Of a DNA stretch of 64,000 bases, positions 1-8,046 are shown one piece after another; positions within the stretch are counted from its first letter, which is position 1; every line of letters starts with the position of its first letter. This DNA is from a bacterium. GTDB lineage: Bacteria; UBP18; UBA7526. The position numbers and the translations under genes were made by a program. The DNA lies in the NCBI GenBank assembly GCA_030615855.1, contig JAUWYL010000001.1:62001-126000 (forward strand). The letters run 5' to 3'. Below the pieces are notes generated by a model. That model was not told the DNA's origin. It saw only the letters and a program-made list of their open reading frames with translations, and did no database searches.

Positions 1-173
1 TGAAACCCAAGATTACCATTCCCATGCATTATAAGACCCCGGCCATCGATCTTCCCATAGAAGGGGTAGAAAGATTTCTTTCTGGCAATAAGAATATAGA
101 GAAGAAAAAAGAGTTGGAGAGCAGAAAAGAAGAACTGCCCAAAGAAGAAAAGATTATAGTTCTGGAGTATTGA
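1..173 (+). CDS. MBL-fold metal-dependent hydrolase, C-terminal fragment
   Basis: Only the last 56 codons are in the window; the start lies upstream. The reading frame begins at base 3 and ends at TGA 171-173. The fragment opens with PKITIPMHYKTPAIDLPIEG, which matches the end of UlaG/COG2220-type metallo-beta-lactamase hydrolases, where this His-Tyr segment follows the last metal ligands. A Lys/Glu-rich tail follows. The metal-binding HxHxDH motif is outside the window, so substrate cannot be judged. The next gene starts 3 bases after the stop, so the two are probably co-transcribed. Confidence 0.6.
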   Translation, partial: KPKITIPMHYKTPAIDLPIEGVERFLSGNKNIEKKKELESRKEELPKEEKIIVLEY

Positions 174-176
174 GAT

Positions 177-596
177 ATGAGGAATCTCCTATTTACCATC
201 TTAGGTATCATTATCATCGCTTCCCTGATCTTTCTCTTAGGTTATCTTGTGGGAAGGGGATATGAGCTAAGAGAGGAGCCCATATCCAAGAGAATCGAGA
301 AAAAGGAAATGGTCTCTCCACCCCGAATTACTCCTAAGATTCCTCCTTTGAAAGAAGGGCTTCCCTATACGGTTCAGGTCGCCTCTTCTCAAAGTGAGGA
401 GAAGGCCTTAGCATTAGTCAATAGATTAAAGGTCAAAGAGTATCCCGTTTATATCGAGGAAGTGGAATTAAAAGGGAAGAAATGGTATCGGGTAAGGGTG
501 GGTTCCTTTCCGCATAAAGAAGATGCTTTAAAATTAGTAACCAGGCTGAAAGAAGAAGGTCTGCTAGATGCCATGGTCTGGAAGAGGGAGAAATGA
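177..596 (+). CDS. SPOR-domain membrane protein
   Basis: A 139-residue protein with one N-terminal membrane helix (about residues 3-24, LLFTILGIIIIASLIFLLGY), a charged Pro-rich linker (30-60) and a C-terminal SPOR domain (about 62-135, YTVQVASSQSEEKA to the LVTRLKEEG repeat). SPOR domains bind denuded peptidoglycan at division sites, so a role in septal wall processing is likely (family knowledge). The stop overlaps the ATG of hom by 4 bases (ATGA), implying translational coupling, although the functions are unrelated. Confidence 0.85.
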   Translation: MRNLLFTILGIIIIASLIFLLGYLVGRGYELREEPISKRIEKKEMVSPPRITPKIPPLKEGLPYTVQVASSQSEEKALALVNRLKVKEYPVYIEEVELKGKKWYRVRVGSFPHKEDALKLVTRLKEEGLLDAMVWKREK

Positions 597-1876
597 AAAA
601 GATTAATATTGGACTGATTGGCTTTGGCACCGTAGGAAGTTCTGTGGTAAAAATTCTCAAAGAGAGAAAGGAACTCATCAAAAGGAAGTTGGGCGCTGAG
701 TTAGTCATCAAGAGGATTGTCGATAAGGATATCTCTACCCCAAGGAAAGTAAAAGTGCCCGCCAAAATATTAACCAAGAGAATAAATGATGTCCTAAATG
801 ATCCGGAAATAGATATAGTCATTGAATTGATCGGTGACTCTCCCGTAGCAGAGAAAATCATCATGGGAGCGATCAAGAGGGGTAAGCCAATAGTAACAGC
901 GAACAAGGCCCTCTTGGCAAAGAAGGGAAGGAGAATCTTTAAGGAGGCAGAAAGGAAGGGAGTGGAGATCTATTTTGAAGCGAGTGTAGGGGGTGGTATC
1001 CCCATCATCAAGGCCCTAAGGGAGGGCCTGGCGGCAAATAGGATCTCCTCTCTCTTCGGGATCATCAATGGCACAGCGAATTACATTCTCTCTGGAATGA
1101 GCCACTATGGATCGAGCTTCAAGGAGGCCCTGAGGGACGCCCGGGCCAAGGGCTATGCGGAAAGGGACCCTTCTTTAGATGTAGAGGGGATAGACTCTGC
1201 CCATAAGTTGACCATTCTCTCTACTTTGGCCTTCGAGGGTTTCGTAGACTTAAAGGATATCTATAGGGAAGGTATTACGAAGATCACTTCTCAAGATATT
1301 CAATATGCCAAGGAGTTCGGCTATGTTGTGAAGCTACTGGCCATTGCCAAGGAGAGCAACGGTTCTTTAGAGGCCAGGGTTCATCCCACCATGATCCCCC
1401 AAGAGCATCTCCTGGCAGCGGTGGATGGGGCCTATAATGCCATCTATGTAAGAGGAGATCTCATAGGGAGGAGTATGTTCTACGGAAGAGGAGCAGGAGG
1501 ATTTCCCGCAGCGAGTGCTGTAGTAGCGGACATCATGGATCTGGTCAAGTCAGGCGGCCGATTCCTATCCTCTAACTTCAGCAAGGGGCCTTTGAAGATT
1601 AAGAATATGGGGGAGGTGGAGACAAGATACTACATTCATTTTACAACCGTTGACCGACCGGGTGTCCTAGCTTCCATCTCTGGGATCCTGGCGAAACACA
1701 GGATTTCTATAGCCAGTGTCATCCAGAAAGAGAGGCGGGAGAAAGGGAAGGTGCCCATCGTTATGATGACTCATGAGGCCAAAGAGTCCTCAATCCAGAA
1801 GGCCTTAAGAGAGATCGATCGACTGAAGGTAGTGAAGGCGAAGTCCATGCTCATCCGGGTAGAAGGGGAACTCTAA
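593..1876 (+). CDS. hom: Homoserine dehydrogenase
   Basis: A 427-residue NAD(P)H-dependent enzyme that reduces aspartate semialdehyde to homoserine, the branch point to threonine and methionine. The Rossmann motif GFGTVG is at residues 10-15, the TANKALLAKKG motif near 101-111 and the catalytic-domain signature DPSLDVEGID near 190. A C-terminal ACT domain (about 345-420, starting YYIHFTTVDRPGVLASISG) suggests feedback control by an amino acid, usually threonine. First gene of the hom-thrC-thrB-lysC-cimA run; the next gene starts at the very next base. Confidence 0.95.
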   Translation: MKKINIGLIGFGTVGSSVVKILKERKELIKRKLGAELVIKRIVDKDISTPRKVKVPAKILTKRINDVLNDPEIDIVIELIGDSPVAEKIIMGAIKRGKPIVTANKALLAKKGRRIFKEAERKGVEIYFEASVGGGIPIIKALREGLAANRISSLFGIINGTANYILSGMSHYGSSFKEALRDARAKGYAERDPSLDVEGIDSAHKLTILSTLAFEGFVDLKDIYREGITKITSQDIQYAKEFGYVVKLLAIAKESNGSLEARVHPTMIPQEHLLAAVDGAYNAIYVRGDLIGRSMFYGRGAGGFPAASAVVADIMDLVKSGGRFLSSNFSKGPLKIKNMGEVETRYYIHFTTVDRPGVLASISGILAKHRISIASVIQKERREKGKVPIVMMTHEAKESSIQKALREIDRLKVVKAKSMLIRVEGEL

Positions 1877-2953
1877 GTGGGAGTGATTGAAAGGTACCGG
1901 GATTATCTGCCAATAACAGAGAAGACACCGGTCGTTACCTTAGACGAAGGGAATACCCCTTTAATTAAGGCTCAGAGTTTAAATAAATCCCTGGGATTAG
2001 AGATCTATCTCAAGTATGAGGGGGTAAACCCCACAGGTTCCTTTAAGGATCGGGGAATGACGGTTGCTGTCTCTAAAGCAAAGGAGGAGGGAGCAAAGGC
2101 GGTGATGTGCGCCTCCACGGGTAATACCGCGGCCTCTGCTGCCTCCTATGCTTCTCGAGCGAACTTGGACTGCATTGTCTTGATTCCCAAGGGAGCCATT
2201 GCCCTGGGCAAGCTTGCCCAGGCCCTGATGCATGGGGCAAGGGTGATTGCCATTGAAGGGAACTTCGATCAGGCCCTGAAACTTGCCCGGGAGATAACAG
2301 AGAAATACCCCATAAAACTGGTCAACTCCATAAACCCCTACCGCATTGAAGGACAGAAGACAGCGGCCTTCGAGATCTGTGATGAGTTGGGGAAAGCGCC
2401 AGACTATCAGGTAATGCCGGTAGGGAACGCGGGGAATATTACTGCCTACTGGAAGGGGTATAAGGAATATAAAGAAAAGGGGAAGATTAAATCTCTACCG
2501 AAGATGCTTGGCTTCCAAGCGGCTGGCGCCGCTCCCATTGTTGAGGGAAAGATGGTTGAGAAACCGGAGACCATTGCCACGGCAATAAGGATCGGTAACC
2601 CTGCTTCTTGGAAGAAAGCGGAGGAAGCCCGGGATGAATCCGGAGGGCTAATAGATAAAGTAACGGATGAAGAGATCCTTGATGCCTACAGGCTAATCGC
2701 TTCTCAGGAGGGGATATTCGTGGAGCCGGCCTCTGCGGCCTCGGTCGCTGGCCTGCTCAAACTTCATAGACAAGGATACTTCAAAGAAGAACTTCACCGA
2801 TCACCGATCACCGATCACCGATCACAGCCATTAGTGGTCTGCATCTTGACTGGTCATGGACTGAAGGATCCAGATAGGGCCATTGCCCAAGCTGTAAAAC
2901 CAAAGGTCCTCCCCCCAACATTGGAAGCAGTAGTGAAGGAATTAGGCTATTAG
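1877..2953 (+). CDS. thrC: Threonine synthase
   Basis: A 358-residue PLP enzyme that converts O-phosphohomoserine to threonine. The PLP lysine is K57 in [11 protein letters not shown], and the phosphate-binding Gly-rich motif is PVGNAGN. The GTG start follows the hom stop directly. Odd point: near residues 307-317 the sequence [13 protein letters not shown] is encoded by four tandem 7-nt words (2795-2825) and looks like an in-frame insertion in a surface loop before the conserved [13 protein letters not shown] end. Otherwise a normal-length family member. Confidence 0.95.
   Translation: MGVIERYRDYLPITEKTPVVTLDEGNTPLIKAQSLNKSLGLEIYLKYEGVNPTGSFKDRGMTVAVSKAKEEGAKAVMCASTGNTAASAASYASRANLDCIVLIPKGAIALGKLAQALMHGARVIAIEGNFDQALKLAREITEKYPIKLVNSINPYRIEGQKTAAFEICDELGKAPDYQVMPVGNAGNITAYWKGYKEYKEKGKIKSLPKMLGFQAAGAAPIVEGKMVEKPETIATAIRIGNPASWKKAEEARDESGGLIDKVTDEEILDAYRLIASQEGIFVEPASAASVAGLLKLHRQGYFKEELHRSPITDHRSQPLVVCILTGHGLKDPDRAIAQAVKPKVLPPTLEAVVKELGY
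2795..2825 (+). repeat. In-frame heptad repeat inside thrC
   Basis: Four perfect copies of caccgat (2795-2801, 2802-2808, 2809-2815, 2816-2822) plus a partial fifth copy. The same accgatc word recurs in ileS (32725-32759) and valS (9888-9940). Confidence 0.9.
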
Positions 2954-3116
2954 CAGAACATAGGAGGTTTACGGTTCACGGTGTACGGTTTACGGTAAAA
3001 AAACGGTAAACGGCAAACAGTCCCGACGGATGTCGGGACGGGCAAATTGAATAGTAGCTATTCACCAGCGGGGTAAGTAAAACGCACCGCTCAACCGTAA
3101 GCGACATGGAGAAGAC
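2954..3116 (+). repeat. Composite spacer: heptads, palindrome and double-hairpin element (copy 1)
   Basis: Four heptads (ttacggt, tcacggt, gtacggt, ttacggt; 2969-2996) are followed by roughly inverted words (cggtaaa), a palindrome TCCCGAC-ggat-GTCGGGA (3021-3038), and the first copy of the double-hairpin core (about 3040-3093). In the core GAATAG (3049-3054) pairs with CTATTC (3058-3063), and AGCGG (3067-3071) pairs with CCGCT (3087-3091). No ORF is seen. GGAGAAG near 3108 is the thrB ribosome-binding site. Confidence 0.8.
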
Positions 3117-4046
3117 ATGGTAAGAGTTAGGGTGCCGGCGACTACAGCAAATTTGGGACCAGGCTACGATGTTCTGGGCTTGGCACTTAAATTATATAAC
3201 TTCATAGAGATGGAGAAGTCAGACAAACTCTCCATCGAGATTGAAGGGGCAGGAACGGACTCCCTCCCTAAGGATGAGTCTAATATCGCCTACCAAGCAG
3301 CCCAAGAAACCTTTAAAACCGTAAACGGCGGGCACCCCGACAGACGTCGGGGTCGGTTAACCGTAAACCTAAAACTCATCAATAACATTCCCTTAGCGAG
3401 GGGATTGGGAAGTTCTGCTGCGGCACGCATCGGAGCCTTGGTGGCCGCCAATAGATTGATAGGAGATAAATTATCTCAAGATGAGATCCTCAAAATAGCG
3501 GCAAGATTGGAGGGTCATCCGGATAACGTAGTCCCTGCTTTAGTGGGGGGATTGACAGTTGCTGCCTTAACAGGCGATAAGGTTAGATTTTTAAGATTTT
3601 CCAAGGTGCGAAATGATTTGAAGATAGTGGTTGCCATTCCTGATTTCAAAGTCTCAACTATTGAGGCCCGTAAGGTCTTGCCAAAAAATTTTAGTCTGAT
3701 AGATGTAGTTACCACTTCGAGTAGTATTCTTTTCACGACTGCAATTCTGACTGGGGAAGGTAGTCCAGAATTATTAGATGAGAGCATGCAAGACCGAATT
3801 CACCAGCCTTATCGCAAAAAACTTATTCCGGCAATGGACGAGGTTTTTAATGCGGCTCGTAAGGCTGGCGCTCAAGGTGTGGCTTTAAGTGGTTCTGGCT
3901 CTACCATCGCGGCCTTCTCTATTGGAAATAGTGAAGAAAAAAATAAAGAAATAGGCCAGGCCATGGTCAGTACTTTTCAGAAGGCAGGTCACGAAAGTCA
4001 TTATAAGATCTTAGATATCGATCGCGAAGGTGCAGTATGCCTTTAA
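3117..4046 (+). CDS. thrB: Homoserine kinase
   Basis: A 309-residue GHMP-family kinase that phosphorylates homoserine for ThrC. The N-terminus [21 protein letters not shown] and the ATP loop [11 protein letters not shown] (about 93-103) are diagnostic, and the C-terminal [10 protein letters not shown] motif is intact. Residues about 68-84 ([16 protein letters not shown]) are encoded by a repeat (3318-3368): cgtaaac words around the palindrome CCCCGAC-agac-GTCGGGG (3335-3352). It is in frame and lies before the ATP loop. The 3' end overlaps lysC by 10 bases. Confidence 0.93.
   Translation: MVRVRVPATTANLGPGYDVLGLALKLYNFIEMEKSDKLSIEIEGAGTDSLPKDESNIAYQAAQETFKTVNGGHPDRRRGRLTVNLKLINNIPLARGLGSSAAARIGALVAANRLIGDKLSQDEILKIAARLEGHPDNVVPALVGGLTVAALTGDKVRFLRFSKVRNDLKIVVAIPDFKVSTIEARKVLPKNFSLIDVVTTSSSILFTTAILTGEGSPELLDESMQDRIHQPYRKKLIPAMDEVFNAARKAGAQGVALSGSGSTIAAFSIGNSEEKNKEIGQAMVSTFQKAGHESHYKILDIDREGAVCL
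3318..3368 (+). repeat. In-frame palindrome-word element in thrB
   Basis: accgtaaac words flank the palindrome 3335-3352. The block from about 3329 to 3356 (gcgggcaccccgaca and its complement half) is nearly identical to valS 9898-9925, but there the flanking words are of another family (accgatc). Confidence 0.85.
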
Positions 4047-5281
4047 TTGTTCAAAAATATGGAGGGTCATCAGTCGCTGATGTCGGGAAGATTAAGAATG
4101 TAGCCAAGAGGGTTAAGAGGACCGCGAAGAAGGGAAATAAGGTGGTGGTGGTTGTCTCCGCCCCAGGCGATACCACAGACCGCCTCCTCTCCTCCGCCTA
4201 TGAGATAACTGCCCATCCCTCGGAAAGAGAAGTGGATATGCTCCTGGCTACGGGAGAGCAGATTTCTATCTCTCTCTTAACTATGGCCCTGCATTCTTTA
4301 GGCTGTCCGGCCATCTCCTTCACTGGCCCCCAAGTCAGGATCCTCACCGATATGGCACATACCAAAGCCAGGATCCTCTCCATAGATACTGAAAGGATAA
4401 AGGATGAATTAAAGAAGGGGAAGGTGGTAGTGGTTGCTGGCTTTCAGGGGATAAGTCGGGAGGAGGATATCACTACCCTGGGTCGGGGAGGAAGCGATAC
4501 CACGGCCGTTGCCCTGGCTGCCAGCCTGAAAGCCGCCTCCTGCGAGATATATACCGATGTGGAGGGAATCTATACTGCAGATCCCAGAATGGTTCCTTCT
4601 GCTGAGAGACTGAAGAAGATTTCCTATGATGAGATGCTGGAACTTTCGTCTCTGGGAGCAAAGGTAATGCAGCTACGGAGCGTGGAATTGGCCAAGAGAT
4701 ATAATGTGAAGTTACATGTTCGCCCAAGTTTTACTAATAAGGAGGGAACCATGATTACCAAGAAGAGGCTCCGCCCCAGAGGGGCTCTGCCCCGGAGGGG
4801 CCTGGAGGCCCCGGAGGTCTGCGGGGTCACCTATGATAAGAATCAGGCGAAGATCACCATTCAGAGTGTTCCTGATAGGCCGGGGATTGCCTCTGTTATT
4901 TTTAGTAAGATAGCAAAGAAAAACATCAATGTCGATATGATCATCCAATCTGCCAGTCTCAAGGGTTTAACAGATGTCTCCTTTACGGTAGCAGGAACTG
5001 ATCTGAAAAAGGCCCTTCCCGCTATCAAGGAAATAGCAAGAAGAATAAAAGCCAGGGGAGTGGCCTCAAGCAAGGAAGTGGCCAAGGTCTCTATTGTGGG
5101 AGTGGGAATGAGGTCCCATCCCGGAGTGGCCGCCAGGATGTTCTCCTGCTTAGCAAAAAAGGGAATAAATATTGAGATGATTTCAACCAGTGAGATAAAG
5201 ATCTCCTGTGTCATTGGGGAAAAAGAGGTCAAGAAAGCAGTGAGGTCATTACATAAGGAATTCGGTTTAGGAAGGAGTTAA
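4037..5281 (+). CDS. lysC: Aspartate kinase
   Basis: A 414-residue aspartokinase, the first step of the aspartate family of amino acids. Kinase motif KYGGSSVAD lies near residues 7-15; [14 protein letters not shown] near 153-166. Two tandem ACT domains follow (about 270-340 and 350-412), the usual lysine/threonine allosteric unit. The linker near 243-260 ([17 protein letters not shown]) is longer than usual and GC-rich, encoded by an imperfect inverted repeat of gccccagagg-type words (about 4770-4816), probably another in-frame repeat. Start overlaps thrB; cimA follows after 3 bases. Confidence 0.94.
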   Translation: MPLIVQKYGGSSVADVGKIKNVAKRVKRTAKKGNKVVVVVSAPGDTTDRLLSSAYEITAHPSEREVDMLLATGEQISISLLTMALHSLGCPAISFTGPQVRILTDMAHTKARILSIDTERIKDELKKGKVVVVAGFQGISREEDITTLGRGGSDTTAVALAASLKAASCEIYTDVEGIYTADPRMVPSAERLKKISYDEMLELSSLGAKVMQLRSVELAKRYNVKLHVRPSFTNKEGTMITKKRLRPRGALPRRGLEAPEVCGVTYDKNQAKITIQSVPDRPGIASVIFSKIAKKNINVDMIIQSASLKGLTDVSFTVAGTDLKKALPAIKEIARRIKARGVASSKEVAKVSIVGVGMRSHPGVAARMFSCLAKKGINIEMISTSEIKISCVIGEKEVKKAVRSLHKEFGLGRS

Positions 5282-5284
5282 GAG

Positions 5285-6853
5285 ATGACTAAGGTGAGAA
5301 TCTACGATACCACATTGAGGGACGGCGCCCAGGCAGAGGGAATCTCCTTCTCCTTAGACGATAAGGTGCGTATCGCTCAGAGGCTGGATGAACTTGGAAT
5401 CCATTACATTGAGGGAGGTTGGCCGGGCTCCAATCCCAAGGACATAAAGTTCTTCCAGAGGATGAAGAGGATGAGACTGAAGAATGCTAAACTTACTGCT
5501 TTCGGCTCTACCAGAAGAGCGAAATATCCTGCGGGGAAGGATCCCAATATCAGAGCCCTCTTAAAATCGGGAACCAAGGTGGTCTGTATTTTTGGGAAGA
5601 GCTGGGACCTCCATGTAAGGATTGCCCTGGGGGTCTCTTTAGAGAAGAACCTCGAGCTAATTGAAGATTCTGTCTCTTATCTAAAGAAAAAGAAGAAGGA
5701 AGTAATCTACGATGCTGAGCACTTCTTCGATGGCTATAAGGATGATCCTTCCTATGCCTTTAAAACCTTGGAAGCGGCCCAAAGGGCGGGAGCGGACTGG
5801 ATCGTCTTATGTGATACCAATGGAGGAACCCTTCCTTTTGAACTATCAAAGATCATGCGTGAAGTAAGGAAAAAGATTAAAGTTCCTCTGGGCATCCATG
5901 CCCATAACGATTCCGGCCTTGCTGTAGCCAATACCCTGACTGCAGTCCAGGAGGGTGCACTCCAGGTTCAGGGGACGATAAATGGTTTGGGGGAGAGATG
6001 TGGGAATGTAAACCTTTGTTCCGTGATACCGAACCTTCAGATAAAGATGGGGATGGAGTGTATCAAGAAGAAGCAGCTGGCAAGGCTGACCGAAGTCTCA
6101 AGGTATGTAGCAGAGCTTGCCAACCTACCTCATGATGAGAGGCAGCCCTTCGTAGGAAACTCCTCCTTTGCCCATAAGGGAGGGATACATGTGAGCGCAG
6201 TGAAGAAGGACCCCAGGACCTACGAGCACATCCTGCCAGAGCTGGTGGGGAACCATAGAAGGATATTGGTCAGTGAATTAGCAGGAAGGAGTAACATTCT
6301 CTACAAAGCAAAGGAGTATGGCCTGGATCTGGAGAAGAAGACCCCTCAGACAGTGAAGGTCTTAAAAGACTTAAAGAGGCTTGAAGACGAAGGCTATCAG
6401 TTCGAGGGGGCGGAGGGCTCCTTCGAACTCCTGATGAAAAAGGCCCTGGGAAAGTATAAAAGCCTATTTGACTTAGAGGGTTTCCGGGTCACGGTGGAGA
6501 AGAGAAAGGATGGAACCTTAAATTGTGAGGCAACCATAAAGGTGAAGGTGGAAGGGATTGAAGAGCATACCGCAGCAGAGGGGAACGGCCCCATAAACGC
6601 TTTAGACAACGCCTTGAGAAAGGCGCTGGAGGAGTTTTATCCCTCTCTAAAAAATGTTCGCCTTACGGACTATAAGGTGAGAGTTCTGGATGTTAAGGCA
6701 GGGACCGCTGCTCCAGTGAGGGTCCTTGTGGAGGCCAGAGATAAAAAGGAGAGATGGGGAACGGTTGGAGTATCCACCAATATCATTGAGGCCTCCTGGC
6801 AGGCTCTGGTCGATAGTCTGGAGTATAAACTCCTCAAGAAACATAGAAAATAA
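5285..6853 (+). CDS. cimA: Citramalate synthase
   Basis: A 522-residue DRE-TIM metallolyase. [20 protein letters not shown] at residues 6-25 and the [10 protein letters not shown] motif are typical of CimA rather than isopropylmalate synthase. [13 protein letters not shown] carries the metal-binding His pair, and the C-terminal LeuA-type dimer domain is present (about 400-515). It condenses pyruvate and acetyl-CoA to citramalate, a threonine-independent route to 2-oxobutyrate and isoleucine. Its place after the threonine genes suggests both precursor routes are made together. Strong AAGGAG ribosome site just upstream. Confidence 0.93.
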   Translation: MTKVRIYDTTLRDGAQAEGISFSLDDKVRIAQRLDELGIHYIEGGWPGSNPKDIKFFQRMKRMRLKNAKLTAFGSTRRAKYPAGKDPNIRALLKSGTKVVCIFGKSWDLHVRIALGVSLEKNLELIEDSVSYLKKKKKEVIYDAEHFFDGYKDDPSYAFKTLEAAQRAGADWIVLCDTNGGTLPFELSKIMREVRKKIKVPLGIHAHNDSGLAVANTLTAVQEGALQVQGTINGLGERCGNVNLCSVIPNLQIKMGMECIKKKQLARLTEVSRYVAELANLPHDERQPFVGNSSFAHKGGIHVSAVKKDPRTYEHILPELVGNHRRILVSELAGRSNILYKAKEYGLDLEKKTPQTVKVLKDLKRLEDEGYQFEGAEGSFELLMKKALGKYKSLFDLEGFRVTVEKRKDGTLNCEATIKVKVEGIEEHTAAEGNGPINALDNALRKALEEFYPSLKNVRLTDYKVRVLDVKAGTAAPVRVLVEARDKKERWGTVGVSTNIIEASWQALVDSLEYKLLKKHRK

Positions 6854-7113
6854 CAGATTTGTAGATTATCAGAACATCAGACTATCAGAATGAGAATTCA
6901 GAACATCAGAATACCGGGATGAGGGTGAGTCGTGGGTTGTGAGTCGGGTTGTGCGGATGGGTTGTGGGGTCTTTTTGCCTCACCCTCACTACTCACAACC
7001 TAACCCACTACTCACTACCCATCCCTACCCTTAATCAATCTGGCCTTCTGATATCTGACCTTCTCCATCTGATGTTCTGATAATCTGATATTCTTTTATA
7101 ATGTGGTGATTAT
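6854..7113 (+). repeat. Large nested inverted-repeat spacer
   Basis: No gene seen in 260 bases. A perfect 19-bp inverted repeat flanks the region: AGATTATCAGAACATCAGA at 6863-6881 and its complement at 7068-7086. Inside is a second, imperfect one: words of the type agtcgtg/ggttgtg (about 6922-6960) against cacaacc/ctactca words (about 6985-7020). Outer words are about 8 nt (atcagaac, atcagact, atcagaat). The whole spacer could fold into one long cruciform or RNA hairpin. Confidence 0.8.
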
Positions 7114-8037
7114 ATGCCCCAGGGGACGCTACTTCTAATCTCAAGGACTATCCTGCCCATCTTTACTATCGTAGGGGTGGGTTTTTTATTCTCGCGCGTT
7201 ACAAGACTCAAACTCGATCCCTTAATCGATATCATCATCTATATCACCACCCCCTGCCTGGTCTTCACCTCCATGATAAATAAAGAGTTTGTAGCACGAG
7301 AGTTTTTGAACATTGCTTTTGGGGCTTTTTTTGTCATGTTGTGTGGAGGGCTTCTTATCTTCCTCTTTTCCAAGATAAGGAGATTCGACCCCCGGCCCTT
7401 CTACCTTCCCATCATGTTCCCCAATACCGGGAATATGGGCCTCTCCGTCTCCCTCTTCGCCTTTGGAATAATAGGCCTCTCCAAAGGAATAATCTACTAT
7501 GTTGCCTCCTGCCTCCTCTTCTTCTCTCTAGGGATCTACCTCTTAAGTAGGAAGTCGGGAATAAAGAACACCCTTAAGATACCAGTAATCTATGCCGCAA
7601 TCATGGGCATTATCTTGAGCCTCTATCGTGCTCCACTAGTTAGTCTTTTTAAGAATTATCCTCTATTCCTCGAGTTCCTAAGGATCGGAAAGAGGACCAT
7701 TGAGATGGTGGCTCGGCCTACCATCCCTTTGATGCTTTTAATGCTCGGCTATAGACTCTCTAATACCAAGGTCACTTCCTTCAGACTTCCCCTTGCCTGC
7801 GCCTTAGCGAGGATAGTTATGGGCCTCTCGCTAGCACTTATCTTCGTAAATCTCTTTAAGATAACTGGCCTGAATAGGGCGGTCATCATTCTTATCTCTT
7901 CTCTCTCCTCACCCGTTGCCAGTTTCATGTTCGCTCAGAAGTTTGATGCCGAACCAGAATTGGCCGCCTCTACTATACTCGTCAGTACCCTACTCATGAT
8001 TGTTACCATACCTTTAGTTCTGGCATTCTTGTGTTAG
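7114..8037 (+). CDS. AEC family permease
   Basis: A 307-residue hydrophobic protein with about 8-10 membrane helices. It matches the auxin-efflux-carrier (AEC) family: N-terminal ILPIFTIVGVGFLFSR, a PCLVFTSM segment, FPNTGNMGLSVSLFAFG and a C-terminal ILISSLSSPVASFMFAQKF helix. Bacterial AEC members export or import small organic acids or amino acids, and the substrate cannot be told from sequence. No strong ribosome site precedes the ATG. valS starts 9 bases downstream. Confidence 0.85.
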   Translation: MPQGTLLLISRTILPIFTIVGVGFLFSRVTRLKLDPLIDIIIYITTPCLVFTSMINKEFVAREFLNIAFGAFFVMLCGGLLIFLFSKIRRFDPRPFYLPIMFPNTGNMGLSVSLFAFGIIGLSKGIIYYVASCLLFFSLGIYLLSRKSGIKNTLKIPVIYAAIMGIILSLYRAPLVSLFKNYPLFLEFLRIGKRTIEMVARPTIPLMLLMLGYRLSNTKVTSFRLPLACALARIVMGLSLALIFVNLFKITGLNRAVIILISSLSSPVASFMFAQKFDAEPELAASTILVSTLLMIVTIPLVLAFLC

Positions 8038-8046
8038 AGGAAATTA

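Noticed and set aside
3040-3093. Double-hairpin element as a tRNA-like gene
   Set aside because: Only two short stems, no acceptor stem, T-loop sequence or CCA.
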